The notes: generated by a model from the sequence alone, not told the origin. A DNA stretch of 64,000 nt from CAIZQW01 sp942493055 (GCA_942493055.1 OW818680.1:248001-312000); one strand, 5' to 3'; positions 22,377-31,313 are shown, counted from the first letter of the stretch. Translations and numbers: made by a program.

Positions 22377-24932
22377 TCACCAATCCCTTTCTGAGGGTGA
22401 CATGGGCAGGCGGCTCATTCGTTCCTTCTTTTCATTCTCACGTTCTTTTTCGCGTTCCAGCGCGCGGCGCAACAACTCTTGAACATCCTTGGGCGCCTCT
22501 TCCTTTTTCTCTTGCTGCTCCTGTTTCTGCTCCTGCTTCTGCTCTTCCTGCTGCTGCTGTTGCTGTTCCTGTTGCTCCTGCTGCTTCTGTTCTTGCTGCT
22601 GTTGCTGTTGATCCTGCTGTTGCTGTTGTCCTTGTGAACCGCTTGGGCTCTTGGGCAGGAGTTCGCGAATTTCGAGCAGATTCTTCAAGGCTTGTTGCTT
22701 CAGACCCGGACGGTCAATCTCAGCAGTTTTCGTGTCGATGATCTCTTCCTGCAACTTCTCCGTATGTGTTGCAAGCTCCTTGACCTTGGCCTGATCTTCA
22801 GCCTTAAAGGGCGGCATATTGGTATTTGCCTTGGCTTGCTCTTCATATTGCTTGGCCCATTCCGGGAAACGTTGCGCGAAGAGCTTGGTCAACTGCAAGG
22901 CCTCTGGCTGCGTCTCGCGATCCATCAAATAGCGCGCTTCCAGCTTTTTAATGGCATTGCTTTGGCAGATGATGTCTTCTTCGATCAGGTTCGGAGGCGC
23001 TGCAACAGCTTTCCAGAAGGTATAGACAGAGGGTTCGGATTGAGCCACTTCGCCCACTGATTCAGGGAGCAGATCGCGTAGCGCCTCTGTGGAACCTTTC
23101 ATGAGATCACGCGTCAGCTCGACCTGCTGAACCACTTGTGCTTGTTGTTGCTGGTTGGTGACCGACTGCATGACGTGCTGCTTTAAAGGTATCCAGAGAT
23201 CAGCTTGCTTCTCTTGACGCGTCGCTAGAGACTCTGCCAGGCGGATCAATTCCGGCGCATCATTGGTAAAGACACTGTACGTTTCCTCGATCAAGGCGCG
23301 TTGCTCCTTCAACAAGGTGCCCAGCAATTGGTCAGGGCCTGTCTTCCCATGCTCCTTTAAAACCTTAGCAATATGCGCTGCCTCGCGCGCCTCCGGCAAC
23401 GGCCATGCTGCACGGGTATAGTTTCGATTGCTTCGTTCATCTTTTGCATTCTCTCGCAGGGCAAGCTGAAAACCAGTGGCTGCATCTTTGAGCGCTTCAA
23501 ACTTTGCAGCAGGATCTTCAGCACCTTTTGCCTTTGCCTGCTCCATCTGGAGCTTGCCCAGCAGTTCACCCGCACGGACCGCATTTTTCTTGGAGTTGAG
23601 CAACGGACGCAGGGTCTCTAGGCATTTATCAGCCTCCTTGGCTTGATAGTACGCATACGCTGCATTATAGCGATAACTGTCAGCTTCTTCTTTGTCAGCA
23701 CCCCGCGCGGCAGAGAGAAAGCCTTCTGCAGCTTCACGAAACTTTCCTTGCTTGAGCCAGGCTTGAGCCACACGCGCGCCGTCACGTCCAGGTGCGACGA
23801 CAATCGGAGGCGGCGCATTTGTCGACGGGGCTTGTGCTGCTTGATCAAGCTGGTTCGTCGGTTGCGCATGCGTTAGCGTAGCCGCCAAGACCAGTAAAGC
23901 CGTCGCAGGCATTGGATTTTTCCTGCGCACACTGCCGCTCAATCTGCCGCGACTAAACCAGGCCGCCACCAATAGTGAGATCAGTGCCGGAAATAAGAAC
24001 CATTGATAGCGATCCTGCAATTGATTCTGAATGATCTCCTGCTGCTGCTTTGAGGCGATCTGGGTCAGATGGTTGCGGTAGATCGAACCCAGTGTCGTGT
24101 GAGCTGTTCCGGCAGTACCTAAGGGGATGTAGCGACCGTTGGAAGCCTTGGCAATGGCCGCCAACGTGGCATCCATCAGCTTGGTCGTGACGGTTGTGCC
24201 CTTAAACTGAACCGAGCCTTTTTTGGTCTCATCAGGAATGGTCGCGCCTGCGGTATCGCCGATACCGACGGTGAAAATCGGTATATTACGGCTTGCTGAA
24301 TCGCGTGCGGCCTCGAGTGCACCACCTTTCAAATCATCGCCATCAGAGATTAAGAGAATCGCATTGTGCTCATCAAGGGCGGGGTCAAGGGCCTCCAGAG
24401 ACTTCCGGATGGCGTCGCCGATATCCGTCTCGCCGCGCGGGGCGGATTCAGGACTGGTCCCGTCTAACGCCTGCCGTAAAAAAGAGTAGTCAGTCGTGAG
24501 CGGACAAAGCAGCGCGCCCTTATTCCGGAAGGCCAGCAAGGCGGCCCTATCCCCCTTGAGTTCGCCGATCAGATCCATGATATCCGCCTTGGCGCGTCCT
24601 AAGCGATTGGGATGCACGTCTTGCGCGAGCATGGACCTGGAGACGTCAAGTGCGATCACGAGATTGCGTCCTCGCGTAAAGACCTTCTCGTCCTTGCGTC
24701 CCCATTGCGGACGCGCTGCTGCAAAGATGAGCGCTGTCAACCCCAGGAGGATCAGCGTAAACTGCGCATAGAAACGTCCTTGGGTATGCACCGGCACCAG
24801 TTTAGCTTGGAGCGCCGGCGAGATCAGGCGGTTCATGCTTGCGCGCGAGCGCCTGAAGAGCCAGACCCAAATGATTCCGACAACCGGAATACAGGAGAGC
24901 AATAACAGCAAGTATGGATAAGCAAAGCTCAT
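22377..24932 (-). CDS. BatB-BatC fusion: VWA domain, TPR region and Gln-rich tail
   Basis: 851 residues. Two N-terminal membrane helices (about 5-28, 54-72), then a VWA domain with the metal site D-V-S-R-S-M and 'TD' at 'LTTDYS', a third helix at about 310-330, then a TPR-containing half ('EEADSYRYNAAYAYYQAKEAD') and a tail (about 765-820) made almost only of Gln, Lys and Glu. VWA proteins bind ligands through a metal; in Bat clusters BatB and BatC are usually separate genes, fused here. It lies 6 bases after batA and 12 before batD. A Gln-rich tail of this size is unusual. Confidence 0.85.
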   Translation of the reverse strand: MSFAYPYLLLLLSCIPVVGIIWVWLFRRSRASMNRLISPALQAKLVPVHTQGRFYAQFTLILLGLTALIFAAARPQWGRKDEKVFTRGRNLVIALDVSRSMLAQDVHPNRLGRAKADIMDLIGELKGDRAALLAFRNKGALLCPLTTDYSFLRQALDGTSPESAPRGETDIGDAIRKSLEALDPALDEHNAILLISDGDDLKGGALEAARDSASRNIPIFTVGIGDTAGATIPDETKKGSVQFKGTTVTTKLMDATLAAIAKASNGRYIPLGTAGTAHTTLGSIYRNHLTQIASKQQQEIIQNQLQDRYQWFLFPALISLLVAAWFSRGRLSGSVRRKNPMPATALLVLAATLTHAQPTNQLDQAAQAPSTNAPPPIVVAPGRDGARVAQAWLKQGKFREAAEGFLSAARGADKEEADSYRYNAAYAYYQAKEADKCLETLRPLLNSKKNAVRAGELLGKLQMEQAKAKGAEDPAAKFEALKDAATGFQLALRENAKDERSNRNYTRAAWPLPEAREAAHIAKVLKEHGKTGPDQLLGTLLKEQRALIEETYSVFTNDAPELIRLAESLATRQEKQADLWIPLKQHVMQSVTNQQQQAQVVQQVELTRDLMKGSTEALRDLLPESVGEVAQSEPSVYTFWKAVAAPPNLIEEDIICQSNAIKKLEARYLMDRETQPEALQLTKLFAQRFPEWAKQYEEQAKANTNMPPFKAEDQAKVKELATHTEKLQEEIIDTKTAEIDRPGLKQQALKNLLEIRELLPKSPSGSQGQQQQQDQQQQQQEQKQQEQQEQQQQQQEEQKQEQKQEQQEKKEEAPKDVQELLRRALEREKERENEKKERMSRLPMSPSERDW

Positions 24933-24938
24933 AAGTAG

Positions 24939-25979
24939 TTAGATGAGTCGTCGTGTCAATGCCATGTTTAACGTCAGAGAAAGGGCGATTAAGAGGGCTC
25001 CGGCCAGCAAATAGTCGACAAAGTGCTCATTGAAGCGCTCGTAGACTTCGCGTTCAATTTTGGTTGTCTCCAATTTGCTGATCTCCTCAAGAGCCTGCTT
25101 CAAGCCATCATTGTCGCGCACATTGAAATAACGGCCATTCGTCTTTTGCGAAATCGACTTGAGTTGCGGTTCGTTGAAATTGAGGTTCATGTACCCGATG
25201 CTCTGACGGCCAAACATATCACGGGCACGGAAGGGGGTGCGTCCATTGTTTGTACCCACCCCGATGGTATAGACACGGATGCCCAGTTTCGTTGCAGCAT
25301 CTGCGGCCTGGTCCGGCTGAATGATGCCGGTGTTGGATTCACCGTCTGAGAGCAGGATCACGATGCGCGTCTTGGGTTCGGCATCTTGAAGGCGGGCCAG
25401 CCCGGTTGAAAGGCCGTCGCCGAGGGCGGTCATGGTCTCTTCCTGGTCAACAGGGCGCCCTTGCGCATCAAGGCGTGATTTTGGAATCTCAACCCCTTTT
25501 AGCACATGCGCGAGCGCCCGATGGTCGGCTGTCAAGGGTGAGCGCGTCGAGGCATACCCGCCAAAGGTGACCAGGCCGATCAGATCATCTGACCGTTTGG
25601 CGATAAACGTGGCAAACATCTCTTTGACCACATCCAGACGTGTCTTATCCATATCCGGCGAGAGATCAAGCCCCTCCATCGAGCCGGACACGTCTACAAT
25701 CATCTCAATCGCGATGGAGTTTACAGACCGGTGTTCACGGGCTAAACTCGTCCGCGGACGAGCCACTGCAAAAATCAGCAGCAACGCCGCGATCAGGAAG
25801 AGCGCCGGCAGCAAACGGGCTACCATGACACGCCAGCCCGCTGTGTTGGATGGCAGTCGTGCCGCCGGAGCAAACAGGACCCCGGCCTTTTTACCGGTGC
25901 GATAGAGCCGCCATGCGGCAATCGCCCATGGAATCAGGAGTAAAAATGCAATCGGTGTAGCAAAATTAAACATAACCAT
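24939..25979 (-). CDS. BatA-like VWA-domain membrane protein
   Basis: 346 residues. Two N-terminal membrane helices (about 8-23, 53-73), VWA domain with the MIDAS motif D-V-S-G-S-M at about 95-100, T at 'LVTFGGYASTRSPLTAD', and 'LLSDGESNTG', then a C-terminal helix (about 320-340). Typical BatA, MoxR-associated. The ATG shares one base with the stop of the upstream gene (TGATG). It may act with MoxR as a metal-dependent chaperone-like assembly; the client is unknown. Confidence 0.88.
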   Translation of the reverse strand: MVMFNFATPIAFLLLIPWAIAAWRLYRTGKKAGVLFAPAARLPSNTAGWRVMVARLLPALFLIAALLLIFAVARPRTSLAREHRSVNSIAIEMIVDVSGSMEGLDLSPDMDKTRLDVVKEMFATFIAKRSDDLIGLVTFGGYASTRSPLTADHRALAHVLKGVEIPKSRLDAQGRPVDQEETMTALGDGLSTGLARLQDAEPKTRIVILLSDGESNTGIIQPDQAADAATKLGIRVYTIGVGTNNGRTPFRARDMFGRQSIGYMNLNFNEPQLKSISQKTNGRYFNVRDNDGLKQALEEISKLETTKIEREVYERFNEHFVDYLLAGALLIALSLTLNMALTRRLI

Positions 25980-27118
25980 CAGCCATTTGATTGAGGACCT
26001 TGAGAACTGGAGGGTGTATCCTTGTGAGACGAATCATCTTCGATGTAGCGCTTCGCCTTCTGCGTTGCATCCTCGGCCATAGCAAGCGTCGCTTCCTGCC
26101 CGGCAAACTTCACCAAATCTGCGGATTCCAGGAAGGTGCGCAACTGAACCAGCACCTCATGCTTGAAGAGCGGATGCTTGGCGGCCGCGAGCAGGAACTC
26201 CTGAGTTGTCTGTTCAGGAGCGTGTATGCCATGGGTGCGTTCGATGTAGCGCCGGACAACCATCGTCAGCTCAATGTAGAAATCCTTATACAGTCCCTTG
26301 CCAGGCAGGTTGCGCTTCAGCAGACGTTCAAGTTCGACCATGGCACGCTCAATGGGTGACATTTTGTACTCCTTCACCCGACGTGAAATCTGCATCAAGC
26401 CATAGACAGCCGCTGCAAAAGCTAAGAGTCCCAGGAGGGCATAGAGAATCCAGAGCGCGACGGTCTTTGCGGGTGGCCGTATCCAGTCTGGTTTGAGTGT
26501 GACCTCCGGATCGCCTGTCACAGAAGCACGCGGTCCTTCGTCAGGGAAGACGACGGGCTTTGTCGCAAAGGTCTGGAGTCGGGGCGGAGAGACGCGCTGG
26601 TCCAGGGTTTCGACTGCAAAGGGGGCCAGACGGTACTTGGGTGCCGCAGGTTCAGGAACCAGGCGCCAGCGAAGCTGTTGACGTCTGCGGCCGCCTGCCT
26701 CCTCCGCAGGATAGACAATGTCATCTGCAAGGCTGAACCCGGAAAAACGGGTGCGCAGGTCCGGCAGTACAACATTCAAGTAAGACGGTGAATCAATCGT
26801 CACGTTCAGGATGAGGTCAGCCGTTGGCACGACCTTGTCAGGTGTGGCTTCAAGCGTGATCTTCACATCGCCGCTTAAAAGTTCATGTGTCGCGGCGCTG
26901 ACAGGGGATGTGATGAGGAGCAGACACGCGAGGGTGAACACCTTGGCTATCTGGAATGTTGGAATATTGGAATATTGGAATAATGTGAGTTCCGTATTCG
27001 GGAGGGGCATCGGCCTCGATGCCCGGATGGTGAGGCCGCCGTCCCTAGAAAAACAGGTATTCGGTTTTTCCAACATTCCACTATTCCTGTATTCCATCAT
27101 TCCACTATTCCTGTTCAC
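25979..27118 (-). CDS. DUF4381-like/BatD-like Bat-operon protein with a repeat-encoded N-terminus
   Basis: Up to 379 residues. The first codon is GTG at 27118, overlapping the DUF58 stop as GTGA. Residues of about 1-55 (iterating 'MEYRNSGM' type words) are encoded by a dispersed repeat (26951-27116), directly followed by a signal-peptide core (VFTLACLLLITSPVSA). The rest is an Ig-like domain, one helix (VALWILYALLGLLAFAAAVY), and a cytoplasmic helical domain with 'LYKDFYIELTMVVRRYIE', the DUF4381 type. A GTG at 26941 would give the signal peptide without the repeat. Either the insert now forms the leader, or the native start was lost. Confidence 0.75.
   Translation of the reverse strand: MNRNSGMMEYRNSGMLEKPNTCFSRDGGLTIRASRPMPLPNTELTLFQYSNIPTFQIAKVFTLACLLLITSPVSAATHELLSGDVKITLEATPDKVVPTADLILNVTIDSPSYLNVVLPDLRTRFSGFSLADDIVYPAEEAGGRRRQQLRWRLVPEPAAPKYRLAPFAVETLDQRVSPPRLQTFATKPVVFPDEGPRASVTGDPEVTLKPDWIRPPAKTVALWILYALLGLLAFAAAVYGLMQISRRVKEYKMSPIERAMVELERLLKRNLPGKGLYKDFYIELTMVVRRYIERTHGIHAPEQTTQEFLLAAAKHPLFKHEVLVQLRTFLESADLVKFAGQEATLAMAEDATQKAKRYIEDDSSHKDTPSSSQGPQSNG
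26951..27116. repeat. Dispersed inverted-arm repeat at the 5' end of a Bat gene
   Basis: Left arm (26951-26988) repeats GGAAT-A-T-T words ('GGAATGTTGGAATATTGG'); right arm (about 27067-27114) is the inverse ('ACATTCCACTATTCCTG', 'ATCATTCCACTATTCCTG'). Core: GGGCATCG-GCCT-CGATGCCC (8-bp stem) and GGATGGTGAGGCCGCCGTCC. It is of the same family as 12515-12733 and begins right at the stop codon of the DUF58 gene. Confidence 0.8.
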
Positions 27119-27990
27119 TTCTTGGCCCTCCTGCGAAACAGGGCACGGACATCGTCGATATAGGGCCGTCCTGTAGAAAGCGAAATCGTATCCATCGCGT
27201 TACGTTTAAAGAAGCGCATCAGCTGGCTCGTATCCTGTGCCGCCCGCGCTGCAAACGCTTGACGGACCGCCGCAGAGCCCGTATCCACCAGCATCAACTC
27301 GCCAGACTCCGGATCTTGCATTTCGACAAGCCCGACATTCGGGAGTTCGAATTCACAGGGATCTGAAATAGGGCAGGCAATCACATCATGACGCCGGGCC
27401 GTGACGCGCAACTCTTTTTCGTAGCCGGAATCTTGAAAATCGGAAACCAGGAAGACAACCGCTTTACGCTTTTGCACATTATTCAAAAAGCGCAGCGCGA
27501 CTGAAATATCCGTACCCTCGCGCGTTTCATCCGCAGCCAGCACCTCACGCACCAGGCGCATCACAGAGGTGCGGCCTTTGCGCGGGGGAATTGATTTCAA
27601 GATGCGGTCACTAAACAGAATGAGACCGATCTTATCCTGGTTACGAATGGCGGTCAGCGCCAGCAAACAGGTGATTTCAGCGGCAAGCTCAGACTTCGAG
27701 CACGTCCCGGAACCAAAGACCTGAGAGCCTGAGACATCGACCAGAAAGATCACGGTCAATTCGCGCTCTTCTGAAAAACGCTTCACATGAGGCGAGCCGG
27801 TTCGCGCAGTCACATTCCAGTCAATCGAACGGATGTCATCGCCCGGCACATAAGGGCGCACCTCGTCGAACTCGACCCCCTGCCCCTTAAACATCGAATG
27901 ATAGTCGCCAGTGAGCTGGTCGTCAATCAGGTGCGACGTGAGGATCTTAATCTTCCCCACCTGTTTCATTAACTCTGTCGTATTAATCAT
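27115..27990 (-). CDS. DUF58 protein (VWA-like), MoxR partner
   Basis: 291 residues. DUF58 signature: 'GVEFDEVRPYVPGDDIRSIDWNVTARTG' (shown in two pieces: F-D-E-V-R-x-Y-x-P-G-D-D and R-S-I-D-W-N-V-T-A-R), then V-F-L-V-D-V-S-G-S with a MIDAS-like D-x-S-x-S. Proteins of this family always accompany MoxR ATPases and probably recognise or present clients. No membrane helix. Starts 83 bases after moxR on the same strand. Confidence 0.92.
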   Translation of the reverse strand: MINTTELMKQVGKIKILTSHLIDDQLTGDYHSMFKGQGVEFDEVRPYVPGDDIRSIDWNVTARTGSPHVKRFSEERELTVIFLVDVSGSQVFGSGTCSKSELAAEITCLLALTAIRNQDKIGLILFSDRILKSIPPRKGRTSVMRLVREVLAADETREGTDISVALRFLNNVQKRKAVVFLVSDFQDSGYEKELRVTARRHDVIACPISDPCEFELPNVGLVEMQDPESGELMLVDTGSAAVRQAFAARAAQDTSQLMRFFKRNAMDTISLSTGRPYIDDVRALFRRRAKK

Positions 27991-28002
27991 TTATAGGAAG
28001 AA

Positions 28003-28028
28003 AAGGGTTCAGGGTTCTGGGTTCAGCT
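28003..28028. repeat. Iterated-word repeat GGGTTC(A/T)
   Basis: Three imperfect copies of GGGTTCAG/GGGTTCTG in the short space between moxR and the DUF58 gene. It belongs to the word-repeat class of the window; no partner arm is evident. Confidence 0.5.
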
Positions 28029-28073
28029 TCCCCACTAACAAAGCAACACATTCACGCATTAGCACACCCCTTC

Positions 28074-29057
28074 TCATGGGACGGGGATGGTGTTAAGGAT
28101 TGTGGTGATAACAGCGTCCGGAGTCAACTCTTCAGCCTCCGCCTCGTAGGTGAGCATAATGCGGTGACGCAACACGTCATGCGCAATTTCCTTCACGTCT
28201 TGAGGTGTCGCATAGGCGCGTCCATGCAGCATGGCATTTGCGCGGGCCGCAAGATTTAAGCAGAGTGTCGCACGCGGCGAGGCCCCCATTTGAAGCTGCC
28301 CCACCAGGGAATCCAGTTTATGCGCTTTCGGATCACGCGTGGCAAACACGATGTCGAGGATATAGTCGCCGACCTTTTCGTCGCAATAGACATGTTCGAG
28401 CGTTTCGCGCAGGGTGTCCACAGCTTCCGCAGTAATGACCGGATTCACCTTGGCGGTCAGCTTCTGCGTAAAGCGGTTCATGATACGGCGTTCATCGTCA
28501 CGGGAGGGGTGTGTAATCACGCACTTCAACATAAACCGGTCCACCTGAGCTTCGGGCAACGGATAGGTCCCTTCCTGTTCAATCGGATTTTGCGTGGCCA
28601 TGACCAGGAACGGTTCAGGAAGTTTGTACGTCGTGTCACCGATCGTCACCTGGTGTTCCTGCATGGCTTCGAGCAAGGCCGATTGAACCTTGGCGGGCGC
28701 ACGATTGATTTCATCCGCGAGGAGCAGATTCGTGAAGACCGGTCCTTTTTTAGGATAGAAGGAGCCCTCCTTGGGATTGTAAATCATGGTTCCGACAACA
28801 TCCGCAGGCAACAGGTCAGGCGTAAAAGAGATTCTGTGGAAAAGTAATCCCAGCGCATCCGCTAATGTACGCACTGCGGTCGTCTTTGCCAGCCCCGGCA
28901 CACCTTCCAACAGAATATGCCCGCCTGTAATCAGTGCGATGATCATCCGGTCAATCAGTTTTTCCTGCCCGACCATGACCTTGTTCACCTCCTGGCGAAT
29001 TTTCGCCAGTGTTTCTGCCTGTGCCGCAATCTGATTGGTACTCTTTTGTAAGTCCAT
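28074..29057 (-). CDS. MoxR-family AAA+ ATPase
   Basis: 327 residues. Walker A G-V-P-G-L-A-K-T-T at about 56-64, Walker B 'LLLADEINRAPAKVQSALLEAM', sensor 1 'MATQNPIEQEGTYPLPEAQ', typical MoxR. Acts as a chaperone-like ATPase with DUF58 and VWA proteins. It is the first gene of the Bat string and has its own promoter (29096-29124) and ribosome-binding site (AGAGGAC). The name is by family; the client is unknown. Confidence 0.93.
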   Translation of the reverse strand: MDLQKSTNQIAAQAETLAKIRQEVNKVMVGQEKLIDRMIIALITGGHILLEGVPGLAKTTAVRTLADALGLLFHRISFTPDLLPADVVGTMIYNPKEGSFYPKKGPVFTNLLLADEINRAPAKVQSALLEAMQEHQVTIGDTTYKLPEPFLVMATQNPIEQEGTYPLPEAQVDRFMLKCVITHPSRDDERRIMNRFTQKLTAKVNPVITAEAVDTLRETLEHVYCDEKVGDYILDIVFATRDPKAHKLDSLVGQLQMGASPRATLCLNLAARANAMLHGRAYATPQDVKEIAHDVLRHRIMLTYEAEAEELTPDAVITTILNTIPVP

Positions 29058-29095
29058 AAATGTCCTCTATTTTCGTTAAATCAAATGACGTTTGC

Positions 29096-29124
29096 ATAAT
29101 AGCAGTTTTTGTGCCATAAGTTAA
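29096..29124 (-). promoter_or_regulatory. Promoter for the moxR/Bat operon
   Basis: On the minus strand TTAACT (29124-29119), 17-base spacer, TATTAT (29101-29096). Start of transcription expected near 29089, giving a leader of about 32 bases to the moxR ATG at 29057. Confidence 0.55.
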
Positions 29125-29152
29125 GCGCTAAACGTCGGGAGTACGAGATCTA

Positions 29153-29330
29153 AAAGGAGCGCGGGCATCCTGCCCGCAAGCAGAGGCGTCCGGGACGGCC
29201 ACGCTCCCTTCTGCTGAAAGGAGCGCGGGCATCCTGCCCGCAAGCAGAGGCGGCCGGGACGGCCACGCTCCCTTCTGCTGAAAGGAGCGCGGGCATCTTG
29301 CCCGCAAGGAGCCGAAAAGGCTCCGCCAGA
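29153..29330. repeat. Three tandem 64-bp units of a GC-hairpin repeat
   Basis: Unit starts at 29153, 29217 and 29281, period exactly 64; the first two units are nearly identical, the third is cut short after about 49 bases. Each unit holds GCGGGCA-TC(C/T)-TGCCCGC, a second stem GGCC/GTCC-GGGAC-GGCC, and the outer pair GGAGCG...CGCTCC. Same hairpin at 10635-10651. The whole 332-base gene-free space 29058-29389 holds only this and the moxR promoter. Confidence 0.85.
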
Positions 29331-29389
29331 TTCACGCGATGCAAGAGTACCGCGAAAAGCTGTCTTATCAGACGTGTCAGATTGACGCA

Positions 29390-30427
29390 CTATAAATCTA
29401 AGGCGCGCCGTGTGACCGTTGTCAACGGAAGCTCAGCGGGGCTTTTGAAAAAGAAAGGGAGTTCATCGGCTATTTTCGGAGGTGCTGTGCGCTCCTTCAG
29501 ACGATAGAGCTTTGTTATTGATTTGAAGTGCGAGAAGGTATGCTCGACATCGCCGACAAATCTGACCTGGGCTTTCGATAGTCCGACGTTTTTAAGCAGG
29601 CTTTTCAGAGCATGCGCCTCTGTCGTTGTTGCGTTCCATTCAACAGAGGGGAGTTCCCATAAACCATGGAGAAGCTGCTCCTGGAGTCGCTGGACGAGCA
29701 AGACGCGTCCAGTCTGATCCCGGACATCAACAGCGACACAGCAACGCACGGGCAGTGCTTTACGCAAGGGCTTGACGGGAAGTTCGTCTTGTAAACGTTT
29801 CGCACACGCGCCGCACCCCTTTTGAAGCGGACATTGCGTACATTGCGGATTGCGGGGCGTGCAGACAGTCGCGCCTAAATCCATCATGGCCTGGTTAAAA
29901 TCGCCCGGACGTTTCGACTTCTCAATAAAGGGCTGTAACCAGCCAGCCAACTTTTCACGCGCAGGCAATTTCTGAAAGTCATCCCGCCATTCGAGAAAGC
30001 GTGCAAAAACGCGCGCAACATTTCCGTCCACAACAGGAACATATTCACCAAAGCTGATACTGGAGATTGCGGCAGCCGTGTAAGGTCCGATCCCTGGCAG
30101 CATCGCCCAGTGCGTTGAGGTTGACGGGATTTTGCCCCCCTGCCCGACCAGGTGCTGGGCCGCTTTTTGAAGATTACGTGCACGGGTGTAATACCCAAGA
30201 CCCTCCCAGGCTTTTAAGACCGCTTGCTGGGGCGCCGCTGCCAAGGCTTGAACTGTGGGAAACGCTTTCATGAAACGGCTGAAATAGCCTTTGACCGTCT
30301 CGACTTGCGTCTGCTGCAGCATGATTTCACTGACCCAGACCGCATAAGGATCCGGGTGGTCACGCCAGGGCATCTCACGCGTACGTGAGTCATACCAGGC
30401 CAGGAGGTGTTTATGTACAAGGATCAC
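29390..30427 (-). CDS. mutY: A/G-specific adenine DNA glycosylase
   Basis: 345 residues. Removes A opposite 8-oxoG. 'MLQQTQVETV' and the helix-hairpin-helix 'MLPGIGPYTAAAISSISFG' with catalytic Asp in VVDGNVAR; the iron-sulfur site C-x6-C-x2-C-x5-C is complete in 'CTPRNPQCTQCPLQKGC'. The C-terminal third is the NUDIX-like domain that reads 8-oxoG ('RVLLVQRLQ...ELPSVEW'). Start codon is GTG, overlapping the upstream stop as GTGA. Confidence 0.93.
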   Translation of the reverse strand: MILVHKHLLAWYDSRTREMPWRDHPDPYAVWVSEIMLQQTQVETVKGYFSRFMKAFPTVQALAAAPQQAVLKAWEGLGYYTRARNLQKAAQHLVGQGGKIPSTSTHWAMLPGIGPYTAAAISSISFGEYVPVVDGNVARVFARFLEWRDDFQKLPAREKLAGWLQPFIEKSKRPGDFNQAMMDLGATVCTPRNPQCTQCPLQKGCGACAKRLQDELPVKPLRKALPVRCCVAVDVRDQTGRVLLVQRLQEQLLHGLWELPSVEWNATTTEAHALKSLLKNVGLSKAQVRFVGDVEHTFSHFKSITKLYRLKERTAPPKIADELPFFFKSPAELPLTTVTRRALDL

Positions 30428-30777
30428 ATCTCATCTCTGCCGCTCTCTTTGAAGCGGGCATACGCACCCACCAGAGTGGCTAACGGGAGCAGTTCCGTAA
30501 ACGGGATCGTGCAGTAGATACCTGCAGCAATCGCACAGTAGAAGCTGGCAAGCTTACTCAGCCCTAAGCAACGCCCCATCCAGTATCCTGCAAAACCGCC
30601 AACAGGGAGACCTAAAATAAAACCGATGGGACCGAAGGTTGCAAAGTCGATGACATCAATAATCACACCCGCCATGATCGGCCCAAAGGCCCGATTCACA
30701 CGCTTAGCAAGCTTGGCCGGGTCACTCGTCTGGGCGGGTGGTGGCTGCTCGTCCCTCTGTTCTGGAGTCTCTTCCAT
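30424..30777 (-). CDS. Small membrane protein of unknown function
   Basis: 117 residues. Acidic, proline-rich N-terminus (about 25 residues), then two hydrophobic segments (about 38-70, GPIGFILGLPVGGFAGYWMG; and about 78-103). Glycine-rich helices suggest tight packing. No family recognised. It is translationally coupled to mutY through GTGA. Real gene status is supported by the overlap and the operon spacing. Confidence 0.65.
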   Translation of the reverse strand: MEETPEQRDEQPPPAQTSDPAKLAKRVNRAFGPIMAGVIIDVIDFATFGPIGFILGLPVGGFAGYWMGRCLGLSKLASFYCAIAAGIYCTIPFTELLPLATLVGAYARFKESGRDEM

Positions 30778-30791
30778 AACACACGCTCTCG

Positions 30792-31280
30792 TTATCCGCG
30801 CAAATCCAGCGCCATGGCGATTTCAGGGCAGGTGAATGGGTTTGCATGTTTGGTGCAGTTGATGCAGCCCATGTAGAGCTTATGCATGACCTGGGTCTTT
30901 TCAATACGCCTGAAGCCGAGCGAACCAAAAAAGTCAGGAGCGAAGGTCAGGACGATGGCCTGGGCAGGCTCGAAGACTTTGATACGCTCCATAATATGCC
31001 TGACGATCTGCGTGCCGATGTGATGACGACGATAATCCGCATCCACAGCGACTGATTGAATTTCAACAGAGGCGCGCTCTGGCACGCCAATTTCAGGGAG
31101 CACTTGAAAAGCAGCGCAGCCAACAACCTTGCCATCCATCTCCGCAACGTAAAAGCGGTCGATATTCTGAATGATATCGCCCATGGGCCGCGTAATCAAA
31201 TCCTCTTTATGCTCGCGTATCAGATTGAAGATCTGTTCGGCATCCTTCAGAACCGCAGAGCGTATGGTGTGAGTGCTCAT
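30792..31280 (-). CDS. GNAT N-acetyltransferase, short ArgA-like
   Basis: 162 residues. GNAT motif A is 'VDADYRRHHIGTQIVRHIM' with R-x-x-x-I-G for Q/R-x-x-G-x-G/A, preceded by 'VEIQSVAV'. The C-terminus carries C-x-x-C ('MGCINCTKHANPFTCPEIAM'), like the C-rich tail of the short N-acetylglutamate synthases used in arginine synthesis by some bacteria. That assignment is probable, not proven. It lies 33 bases downstream of purB. Confidence 0.75.
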   Translation of the reverse strand: MSTHTIRSAVLKDAEQIFNLIREHKEDLITRPMGDIIQNIDRFYVAEMDGKVVGCAAFQVLPEIGVPERASVEIQSVAVDADYRRHHIGTQIVRHIMERIKVFEPAQAIVLTFAPDFFGSLGFRRIEKTQVMHKLYMGCINCTKHANPFTCPEIAMALDLRG

Positions 31281-31313
31281 CTCTTATTCCCTGTCTTTTT
31301 AAAAGTCACGTGT

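Noticed and set aside
29153..29330. CRISPR array
   Set aside because: Three units, but the spacer-like parts are also repeated and there are no cas genes nearby; units are palindromic tandem repeats.
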